Source of the DNA: Planctomycetota bacterium
Lineage (GTDB): Bacteria > Planctomycetota > UBA1135 > JACQFD01
DNA length: 64,000 bases
Direction: 5' to 3'
Assembly: GCA_016792805.1 (NCBI GenBank)
Contig: JAEUHX010000057.1
Span: 1-64,000 of the forward strand
Made by a program: the position numbers and the translations under genes
Notes under the pieces: model-generated
Databases searched by the model: none
Told to the model about the DNA's origin: nothing
Seen by the model: the letters and a program-made list of their open reading frames with translations, nothing else
Part shown: in pieces, positions 33,766-40,763 of the stretch
How the letters are laid out: the number at the start of each line of letters is the position of its first letter
Position numbering within the stretch: position 1 is the stretch's first letter

Positions 33766-34772
33766 GCTTGCGTTTCGGCCGCGCTTGCGCGCGCACTTCG
33801 GGCTTCACGATCGTCGAGGTGCTGATCGCGATGGTGATCATGGCGCTCGTCATGACGAGCGTGGTTGGAGTGCTGCACGACTGCATGGTGGCGCGCGACA
33901 AGATTCATAATTTGTCACAGGTGCAGCGGACGGGCCCGCTGATCCTCGACATGATCGAGGCCGACCTGCGATCGATCAGTCCATACAATATCGGCGGCCG
34001 AAAGGTGCTGCTCGGACGCAACAACTCCATGCGAGGCTCCGACGCCGATTCGCTGGATATCCTGGTCTCCCGTCCGGGACTGATGGAGTTCCAGAAGGCC
34101 GACTCGGGCGGCGAGGACAACGGGCCGATCCGCGTTCACCCGCCGATGGTGGAAGTCGGCTATCGGCTGCGGCAGAACCCGCGCGAGCCCGATTTCCAGG
34201 AGCTTTGGCGCCGCGAGGATCCTTATGTGGATGAGGATCCCTACACGGGCGGCACGTACTCGAAGCTCTACGACAAGATTAAGAATTTCAATCTCACTTA
34301 TTACGCTGAGCCTGGGGCCGCGGCCACTTCCAACGACGCTTGGTCGACGGAGGAAAAGGAGATGCTGCCCCAGCGCGTGGAGATCCTGCTCGAACTCGAG
34401 ATCGAACCGCGCGTGGAAGCGACCGACCGGCCGCAAGACACGGCGCGCCTTCGGACGTTCAAGCGAATTGTGAATCTCGACGCAGATCTCAATCGGGTGC
34501 TGCTGGCGAATCTCCGGCCGCAGCTTCCCGATGCGCCGAAGGCGGAGGAGGGCAACGGCGCTGCGGCTCCCCCACCGGGCGCCGGCGGTCCGGGTGGGAT
34601 TCCGGGCGGTTTCCCCGGTGGCGTTCCGGGCGGTGGTGCGGCGATACCCGGCGGGTTCAAGCCGGGTGGCGGCGGCAAGCCGGGCGGCGGCCCCGGGTCA
34701 TTCCTAGGCGGCGGTGGTGGCGGCGGCGGAAACCTCCCCGGCATCGGACCCATCGGCGGCGGGAAGAAGTAG
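33762..34772 (+). CDS. gspJ: Minor pseudopilin GspJ with Gly/Pro-rich tail
   Basis: 336 residues from the ATG overlapping the gspI stop. The prepilin signal is RTSG followed by FTIVEVLIAMVIMALVMTSVVG. The body resembles GspJ: LILDMIEADLRSISPYNIGG, MVEVGYRLRQNP, YDKIKNFNLTYYAEPG, then LPQRVEILLELEI. The last 90 residues or so are Gly/Pro-rich (GGIPGGFPGGVPGG and more), unlike the roughly 200-residue family norm. Such a flexible tail on a tip pseudopilin might protrude into or through the secretin; that is inference. It is the last gene of the operon; gspK, gspL, gspM and gspC are absent. Confidence 0.85.
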   Translation: MSLRFGRACARTSGFTIVEVLIAMVIMALVMTSVVGVLHDCMVARDKIHNLSQVQRTGPLILDMIEADLRSISPYNIGGRKVLLGRNNSMRGSDADSLDILVSRPGLMEFQKADSGGEDNGPIRVHPPMVEVGYRLRQNPREPDFQELWRREDPYVDEDPYTGGTYSKLYDKIKNFNLTYYAEPGAAATSNDAWSTEEKEMLPQRVEILLELEIEPRVEATDRPQDTARLRTFKRIVNLDADLNRVLLANLRPQLPDAPKAEEGNGAAAPPPGAGGPGGIPGGFPGGVPGGGAAIPGGFKPGGGGKPGGGPGSFLGGGGGGGGNLPGIGPIGGGKK

Positions 34773-34777
34773 CCGGC

Positions 34778-34806
34778 CGCGGTCGCCGTTTCGCTGCGCG
34801 ACCGCG
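34778..34806. terminator. Bidirectional terminator between gspJ and serS
   Basis: A perfect 9-bp stem CGCGGTCGC with GCGACCGCG around an 11-base loop sits in the 51-bp gap between two convergent genes. It can serve both strands. No long T-tracts are present. Confidence 0.7.
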
Positions 34807-34823
34807 AATGGGCGCTCAGACTG

Positions 34824-36089
34824 CTAGCCGATGCGGTCGGCGCCGAAGTAGGGCACCAGCACCGGCGGAATGCGGATCGAGCCGTCGGATTGCTGATGAT
34901 TCTCCACCAGCGCGATCAGGATGCGCGGTGAAGCTACGACCGTATTGTTGAGCGTGTGACAAAAGCGGAGAGCGCCGCCGCCGGCCGGCCGATAGCGCAA
35001 GTCGAGCCGGCGCGACTGGAAGTCGTGGAACCGCGAGGCGCTGTGGGTCTCGCCGTAGCCATTGCGCGATGGCATCCACGCCTCGAGATCGAACTTCTCG
35101 ACCTGCCCGGCGCCCAAGTCACCCGTACAGATATGCAGCACGCGATAGGGAAGCTCGAAGGCGCGCAGCAAGAACTCGGAGTTCTCAAGAATCTGGGCAT
35201 GCCACTGCTTGCTCTCGGCCTCATCAGCGCGGCACACGACGACCTGCTCGACTTTCTGGAACTGATGCACCCGGTAGATCCCTGCTGTGTCGCGCCCGTA
35301 GGTGCCTGCCTCGCGTCGGAAGCAGGAACTCCATGCAACATATTTCTTCGGCAGCTCCGACTCGTCGAGGATCTCACCGGCGTGGTACGAGGTGAGAGGC
35401 ACCTCCGAAGTGCCAATTAAGTAGAGGTCATCTTTCTCGCAAGTGTAGGCTTGCTCTTCGCCCCCGGGGAAATAGGCAGTCCCCTCCATGGCGTCGCGCC
35501 GCACCAGGAGCGGCACGCCGAAGACTGTGAATCCGCGGCGCACCATGTGGTCGATGGCAAAGCGCAGAACGGCCATCTCCAGCAGCACGCCCGCCCCCTT
35601 CAAAAAGTAATTTCTGCTGCCGCTGAGCCGCGCGCCGCGCTCGATATCGAGCATGCCATGCTTCGTCATCAGCTCCACATGGTCCTTTGGCGCGAACTCA
35701 AATTTCCTCGGCTCGCCGTGGCGGCGCAGCTCGACGTTGCCCGACTCGTCGGGACCGACGGGCACCTCCGGCGCCGGGATTTGTGGGATACGCAGCTGGA
35801 GCTTCCGTACCTCGGCGGCGAGATCCTTTTCGCGGGTCTCGAGCCCCTTCACCTTCTCCTTCAGCAGCCGCAGATCCTCAAGGAATGCGGGGCGCTCCGC
35901 CGCCGCCACTTTCCCCACCTCCTTCGACCGCCGGTTCTGCTCGGCGCGGAGTTCGTCGGCCTCCTTCTGCACTGCCCGCGCCTCGCGGTCGAGTTCCAGA
36001 AGGCGGTCGAGGTCGATGGCAATGCGCTTGCGCGCCGCCCCGTCGCGCACGAGATCGGGGTTCTCACGAATCAGCTTGAGGTCGAGCAT
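34824..36089 (-). CDS. serS: Serine--tRNA ligase
   Basis: 421 residues, the family's usual length. The N-terminal coiled-coil arm (about 25-105) that grips the tRNA long variable arm is Lys/Glu/Arg-rich. The class II catalytic core shows motif 2, SSCFRREAGTYGRDTAGIYRVHQFQKVE, the serine/ATP-binding TSEVPLTSYHAGEIL, and motif 3 near TLNNTVVASPRILIALVENHQ. It charges tRNA-Ser (and tRNA-Sec where present) in the cytoplasm. Start at ATG 36089 gives the standard MLDLKLIRENPDLV opening. A strong hairpin upstream (36129-36153) terminates the preceding gene, so serS is probably its own unit. Confidence 0.98.
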   Translation of the reverse strand: MLDLKLIRENPDLVRDGAARKRIAIDLDRLLELDREARAVQKEADELRAEQNRRSKEVGKVAAAERPAFLEDLRLLKEKVKGLETREKDLAAEVRKLQLRIPQIPAPEVPVGPDESGNVELRRHGEPRKFEFAPKDHVELMTKHGMLDIERGARLSGSRNYFLKGAGVLLEMAVLRFAIDHMVRRGFTVFGVPLLVRRDAMEGTAYFPGGEEQAYTCEKDDLYLIGTSEVPLTSYHAGEILDESELPKKYVAWSSCFRREAGTYGRDTAGIYRVHQFQKVEQVVVCRADEAESKQWHAQILENSEFLLRAFELPYRVLHICTGDLGAGQVEKFDLEAWMPSRNGYGETHSASRFHDFQSRRLDLRYRPAGGGALRFCHTLNNTVVASPRILIALVENHQQSDGSIRIPPVLVPYFGADRIG

Positions 36090-36128
36090 TGCCGGCGAGT
36101 CTTCGGAAGCCCGCCCCCGAAAGCAAGC

Positions 36129-36153
36129 GGGCTCCGCATCGTGCGGAGCCCGG
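36129..36153 (-). terminator. Strong stem-loop downstream of the 36175-38274 gene
   Basis: CGGGCTCCGCA-TCG-TGCGGAGCCCG is a perfect 11-bp stem with a 3-base loop, 22 bases past the stop codon of the secreted unknown protein and 40 bases before serS. It should end that transcript; no T-tract follows on the minus strand. Confidence 0.75.
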
Positions 36154-36174
36154 TTGGGGAGAGGCTTGTCGCGG

Positions 36175-38274
36175 CTATTTCGAAAGCCACTCCGACTCGA
36201 TCTTGCCGAACCACTTGTGCTCTTCCGACAGCCGGAACTCGAGGGCCGAGCTGTCGGGCTTCTTGGCTTTGAAGTCCTCCGGGAACCAGAGGTCGGGCAC
36301 TGTCGCGCGCTTCTTCGTCACCGGGTCTTCCTCCAGCGTGCCGCGCTTCATCTCGCCGAGATCCGAAGGCTTGCCGCCCGGCTTGCGCCATTCGACCTTT
36401 GGCTTGGGTGTTTCATCCGAGAGGTTCACATATCGCTCGCCGGCGACACCGCGGATATCGACGTCGCGCCCCTTGATCGACACCTCGCCGCCGTCCTGCT
36501 TGACCTTCGCCACGTATTTGAACGGCCCGCCCATCTTCACAGAAGTGACCTGGCCTTTGGTCACCTTGAAGGTCTTCATCTCCTTCTCGGCGATCACGGC
36601 GTACTTCTGCATCTGCTTGCTCTTGCCGTTGCGGAAGGTCCCAACGAGGAACTCATACTCCCCGACCGGAACCTCGACGCCCTTGTCGGAGGCGGCAAGA
36701 TCAAAATAGGCGCCGCTGAACTCGCCCGTCTCGCGAACGATCATGAACTTCGGCTTGTAGGCAGCGGGGCCCGACCACTCGAGCTTGAGCGTGCCGGTGT
36801 CCATCGGCGCCAGCTCGCGCGCGATGAAGTTCTTGCCCCAGCCGGCGCTGTCGGCCTTCAGGCGATACCACTTGGCCCCTACCTTCAAGAATGCCGAGAA
36901 CGGCACTGCGCGGGTGCCGCTCCCCACGATCATCGAATCGACCAGCGGAAGCGAGCCGCCCTCGATGTGTGGATTTGTGAGTGAGATCGGCTCGCTGCCG
37001 AACTTCCCGTCATAGGTGTCGTCAAAGAGTCGGACTTTCGTGCCACCCACGTCGACGACGCGCGAGATCGACGGCTGGAAATAGATCTGTGCGTAATCCT
37101 GCTGAGACGAGGCGTTGTATGTCGTGCCGTGCGCGGGCTCCTGGTTCGAGCCCATGGCCGCCGTCCACGCGAGCGTCACGCCGCCGTCGGCGGGAAGTGT
37201 AAACTCAAACGTGTAGGGCTTGCCGAGCTTCATCGGGATGAGCTTGCCGTCGCCCGGATCAAATGCATATTTCGAGTCGGCCTCGCGAACGAACTTCACT
37301 TTCCCCGGCAGGAAATCGGGCATCTCCGCCGTGATGGGCTTCCCTTCCGGCTTGCCGCGCATCGCGACTGCGAGCCAATCGAGATAATTATCATCGCTCA
37401 TGAAGCTCGGACGCTCGATCTCGCCCGGGGGCGTGACGAGCGTCTTTGCGGGAATCGTGAGCCACTTCGACCCCGCCGCGAAGATGTCGCGCGAATCGGG
37501 ATTCGCGGGCTTCTTCGGCTCTGCCGGCTTTCCCGAGCCGCCGGCCGGTGCGCCGCCGCCGGAGCCGCTTCCGCCGGCAGGCCCTTTCTTGACCTTCACC
37601 CTTAGGTCTTCCACCTTCGCGTAGAGGCTGTGGTAGAACTCGTCGCGGTGGTCGAGCCCTTCGCGGAGCTTGATCGCTTTCTCGTAGTGCTCAAGGGAGG
37701 TGGCGGGCTGATTGGCCTTCGGGCTGTAGGCGGGATCGTTGGCGCAAGCGGCCCAGAACCAGGAATACGCCGCACAATAGCGGTCGCTCAGCCCCTCGAG
37801 GATGCCCGCCAGATCCACACATTCTGTGATGTGCTTCTGACGCTCCTCCTCCGTCATCTCCCCTTTCTTGAGCTTGAAGTCGGCTGTCTGCGCTTTGTTG
37901 TATCTCCCGAGCGCCGCCTGCCGCTCGTTCCACTGCCCGATGTCGAGGCCGCGCAGATCCTCAAAGTAGTTATCAAGAAACTTCGTCTTGAACGCGTCGC
38001 TCCAGGCGCGGATGAGCTTCTCGATGCGTTCGTTGTACTCCGGTGTCGGATTATTGGCAGCGCCCTGGGCGAGCGTCGACAAAGTCCAAACCGCCGACTC
38101 GGCGTCGCGCCGCACAAGGCTGGCGAGCACCTTTGGGTCGGCGGCCCCCGAGAGTTCATCAACGAACTTCTTCCAGAATGCGTCGGGGTTCTGCGGTGCG
38201 GCGGCGGAGATCGCAATCGCGAGGCCGAGCGGACCGAATGCCCACAGCGAGCGAGCAGGGAGCTTGTGGATCAC
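36175..38274 (-). CDS. Large secreted protein of unknown function
   Basis: About 699 residues if it starts at the GTG at 38274, which gives a sensible signal peptide (HKLPARSLWAFGPLGLAIAISAAA before PQNP). The frame stays open upstream, so the start is not certain. Residues from about 25 to 230 are helical and charged. A short Gly/Pro/Ala linker (GGSGSGGGAPAGGSG) separates these from a beta-rich C-terminal half with segments such as YTFEFTLPADGGVTLAWTAAMG, GTLKLEWSGPAAYKPKF and VPVGEYEFLVGTF. The last of these resembles a carboxypeptidase-regulatory or Ig-like fold. I do not recognise the family. It is a single gene with its own terminator; the 350 bp upstream hold a long-hairpin repeat. Confidence 0.7.
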   Translation of the reverse strand: MIHKLPARSLWAFGPLGLAIAISAAAPQNPDAFWKKFVDELSGAADPKVLASLVRRDAESAVWTLSTLAQGAANNPTPEYNERIEKLIRAWSDAFKTKFLDNYFEDLRGLDIGQWNERQAALGRYNKAQTADFKLKKGEMTEEERQKHITECVDLAGILEGLSDRYCAAYSWFWAACANDPAYSPKANQPATSLEHYEKAIKLREGLDHRDEFYHSLYAKVEDLRVKVKKGPAGGSGSGGGAPAGGSGKPAEPKKPANPDSRDIFAAGSKWLTIPAKTLVTPPGEIERPSFMSDDNYLDWLAVAMRGKPEGKPITAEMPDFLPGKVKFVREADSKYAFDPGDGKLIPMKLGKPYTFEFTLPADGGVTLAWTAAMGSNQEPAHGTTYNASSQQDYAQIYFQPSISRVVDVGGTKVRLFDDTYDGKFGSEPISLTNPHIEGGSLPLVDSMIVGSGTRAVPFSAFLKVGAKWYRLKADSAGWGKNFIARELAPMDTGTLKLEWSGPAAYKPKFMIVRETGEFSGAYFDLAASDKGVEVPVGEYEFLVGTFRNGKSKQMQKYAVIAEKEMKTFKVTKGQVTSVKMGGPFKYVAKVKQDGGEVSIKGRDVDIRGVAGERYVNLSDETPKPKVEWRKPGGKPSDLGEMKRGTLEEDPVTKKRATVPDLWFPEDFKAKKPDSSALEFRLSEEHKWFGKIESEWLSK

Positions 38275-38389
38275 GGGCAGCAGGAATCGAAGAGTTCCAA
38301 TGGGCTTACCGTGACCGCGCGGGCGCGGTTCCGGGGCCCGTTCCAGGTGGGAGACGGGAGTGTACGAGCCCCGTGGGGAAAGCGGAGTA

Positions 38390-38551
38390 GAGGACGTTTC
38401 AGAAGTGCTCCGCAAAGCGAGCGCGAGGAATCGTCGTCCAGCGCAAGGAGCCTCGCCGCAGGCGTAGCCAAGGCGTTACGACGAGGACGAGCCGACGCAG
38501 CGACGGGCGACGAGGCCCGCCCGCAGCTCGGGTGACTCTTGGAACGTCCTC
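38390..38551 (+). repeat. Long-hairpin element, copy 2 (about 162 bp)
   Basis: The arms GAGGACGTTTC and GGAACGTCCTC pair at the ends; a second stem pairs TCGTCGTCC with GGGCGACGA; the apical hairpin is CGTAGC-CAAGGC-GTTACG. It shares GCGCGAGGAATCG, CAGCGCAAGG, GCCGCAGGCGTAGC and CGAGGCCCGC with copy 1. The hexamer GAGTAG occurs at both boundaries (38385-38390 and 38552-38557), like a target-site duplication. It lies between the rhomboid gene's 3' end and the secreted unknown's 5' end. Confidence 0.85.
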
Positions 38552-38625
38552 GAGTAGCCGACCCGGGACTCCACCAAGTCCGGTGGCTGTGCGTTCGAAC
38601 GGCCGACCGCGCCGTGCTCGCGGCG

Positions 38626-39501
38626 TTATCGGCCGCGCGTCCCGTCTCGAGGCGTCCGCGGCTCCGAGCCGTCGGAGCCATGGAGGTTCTTCGAGGCGCG
38701 CTGGAGGAACTTGCGCTCCGCTGCGGTGAGCGAAGGCAGCCCATGCTGGTGGATCTTCTCGAGCAGCCGGTCGAGCTCTTCCTCATCGCGCCGACGCGAC
38801 TCCACTTCCCGCTCCTTCTGCTTCTGCTTGAGCCATTCCATCGGCGCAAACGGCTGAGCATCGAATCGATCGCGCACGCCGCGCGCAGCCATCACGAAGC
38901 CAGCCGCCGCGCCTCCGAGGTGCGTGATGTGCGAGACCGGGCTCCAGAGCGCGTTCGGCTTGAACGACTGCGCGAACTGCAACAGGTTCATGCCGACGTA
39001 GATCGCCGCGATGACCCAGAGCGGGATGCGGAAGAGCGTCTCCACATGGGGCGCCACGACTGCGGCCGCCACCAGCAGGGCAAAGACACCGCCCGAGGCT
39101 CCTACGACGGGCTGGGGGCTCCCCCATTCGGTGACGCCGAAGGCCACGCCGCCGACCAGCACGCCGATCCCGAAGGTCATCAGCATCGTGCGCGGCCCGC
39201 GCTCGGACTGCAGCACCGTGCCGAAAGCGAAGATCCCGATCGCGTTGAAGATGACGTGGAGCGGATCGTCGAATTTGTGAACGAATGCGTACGTGAGCGG
39301 CCGGTAGATCAGCGTCCAGTCGAGCGGCGCCATGCGCAGCGCCAGCGCGCGCGCCAGCGGATCGCGATCGAACACGAGATCGGCCAAGAATTGGCACAGA
39401 TACGCGATGCCCAACAGGATCGCGAGCTGGGCGCTCGCCGAGAGCGCGCGGAAGCGAGCGCCGGGGCGCTGGAAGACGTCGCGAGAGTCGTCGAACGACA
39501 C
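38626..39501 (-). CDS. Rhomboid-family intramembrane serine protease
   Basis: About 291 residues from GTG 39501 (a TTG six bases earlier is also possible). Six membrane segments. The catalytic Ser lies in VVGASGGVFALL (GxSG motif), the catalytic His in HITHLGGAAAGF, and the oxyanion-loop motif in HVIFNAIGIF. After the membrane core comes a cytoplasmic tail: a charged helix (EWLKQKQKEREVESRRRDEEELDRLLEK) ending IHQHGLPSLTAAERKFLQRAS, a C-terminal motif I associate with planctomycete rhomboids. Rhomboids cleave single-span membrane proteins within the bilayer; the substrate is unknown. It is downstream of the ccsA gene by 71 bp on the same strand. Confidence 0.92.
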   Translation of the reverse strand: MSFDDSRDVFQRPGARFRALSASAQLAILLGIAYLCQFLADLVFDRDPLARALALRMAPLDWTLIYRPLTYAFVHKFDDPLHVIFNAIGIFAFGTVLQSERGPRTMLMTFGIGVLVGGVAFGVTEWGSPQPVVGASGGVFALLVAAAVVAPHVETLFRIPLWVIAAIYVGMNLLQFAQSFKPNALWSPVSHITHLGGAAAGFVMAARGVRDRFDAQPFAPMEWLKQKQKEREVESRRRDEEELDRLLEKIHQHGLPSLTAAERKFLQRASKNLHGSDGSEPRTPRDGTRGR

Positions 39502-39572
39502 GGGCAAGGTGGTGGCGGAGCTCCGGCCTTTGAATCGGCTACCGCGTCGTCCCGGACGAGCCCTTTTTCCGG

Positions 39573-40763
39573 CTACTTCCCGTCGCCCGCCGCCACCGGC
39601 GTCGCACCCGCGCCGCTCGACGACTGGGACGGCGCCGACAGCTCCATCCCTTCACGCGACGTTCCATCGGTGTAGCGGTGGAGCGAATCTTGGGAGGCCG
39701 GCAGATATCCGAACAGCTGGAAGGTGAAGAGGATCGAGATGGCGCCGCCGAGGATCACCCAGAGGCTGCGCTCACCGCGCCAACCGGCCACGAACCGCAG
39801 GTGCACGTAGACGACGTAGATGAGCCACGAGATGAGCGCCGAGGTCTCCTTCGAGTCCCAACCCCAATAAAGCGCCCAGGCCTCCTGCGCCCAGAAGCCG
39901 CCCATCATCAATCCAGCCGTCAGGAACGGGAACCCAATGGCAAAAATACGGAATGAGAATTGATCGAATCCGTCGATCCACGAATCGAGGGCGTCGAGCT
40001 TGCGGTTGCGCGCGAGCAGCAGGCCAAGCCCCGCCACCGGCAGGAACACGGCAATGTTCACAATCTGCGCGAACGGCGGCAGGAAAACGAATCCCAAGAA
40101 TCCAAGCATCGCCGACTTGCTCATCGGCTTCGCGCTCGAGGCCGCGCCCGAGAATTGGCGCACGAGCTTGAGCGTGAAGTAAATGATGCAGGCGAGGTAG
40201 GCGATCGAGAGCGTGACGTAGGAGAGGAGCAGCGCCGACACGTGGGGCGCCATCCAATAGCTCTGGAGCGCCGGCGGAAGCGAGCGCGGCCCCTTCTCCT
40301 GGCCCTGAGTATACAGAAGCAGAGCGTACTCGCCGAACATCACCAATGCCAGGAACAGATCGGAGAGGCCTCGAACCGTGCCCTTCGACCGGTACATGCC
40401 GAGCGCAAGATACAGTACGCCGAAAGACACATAAAGCGCCGCGGCCGTCATGGTCAGCGCTTCGAACATCGACTGCACCGGCCAGTGGTTCACTTCGATC
40501 CACCGGAAACCGACGCCGATCAGCGACGCCGTGAGTCCCGCCAGGAACGTGCCGAGCGCCGCGAATGAGAGCCAGGATGCTACTTTTCCGGAAGAGCCGC
40601 GCGACTCTGCGACAAAGTGCGCGAGCGCCGAGGCGAGTCCAGCGACCCCGGCCACCAGCGCAGCGAGCTGGCTCGCCCCGAGAAAGGCAAACGATGCGTC
40701 AGGGCCGAGCCCCGCAAACGATCCGAAGCTCATGGCCGAGAAAGAAGCGAGTCCGAGAGTCAT
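39573..40763 (-). CDS. ccsA: Cytochrome c biogenesis protein CcsA/ResC
   Basis: 396 residues from the ATG at 40763, which overlaps the resB stop (ATGA). It is polytopic, with about eight membrane spans, and has the tryptophan-rich heme-handling motif in WALYWGWDSKETSALISW, conserved in CcsA/CcmC/CcmF. External His residues are expected to ligate heme; candidates are in VNHWPVQS and WMAPHVSALLL. With ResB it forms the System II cytochrome c synthase that exports heme and attaches it to CXXCH apocytochromes outside the inner membrane. The C-terminal 40 residues are Ser/Ala/Gly-rich and unrelated to the family. Confidence 0.93.
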   Translation of the reverse strand: MTLGLASFSAMSFGSFAGLGPDASFAFLGASQLAALVAGVAGLASALAHFVAESRGSSGKVASWLSFAALGTFLAGLTASLIGVGFRWIEVNHWPVQSMFEALTMTAAALYVSFGVLYLALGMYRSKGTVRGLSDLFLALVMFGEYALLLYTQGQEKGPRSLPPALQSYWMAPHVSALLLSYVTLSIAYLACIIYFTLKLVRQFSGAASSAKPMSKSAMLGFLGFVFLPPFAQIVNIAVFLPVAGLGLLLARNRKLDALDSWIDGFDQFSFRIFAIGFPFLTAGLMMGGFWAQEAWALYWGWDSKETSALISWLIYVVYVHLRFVAGWRGERSLWVILGGAISILFTFQLFGYLPASQDSLHRYTDGTSREGMELSAPSQSSSGAGATPVAAGDGK

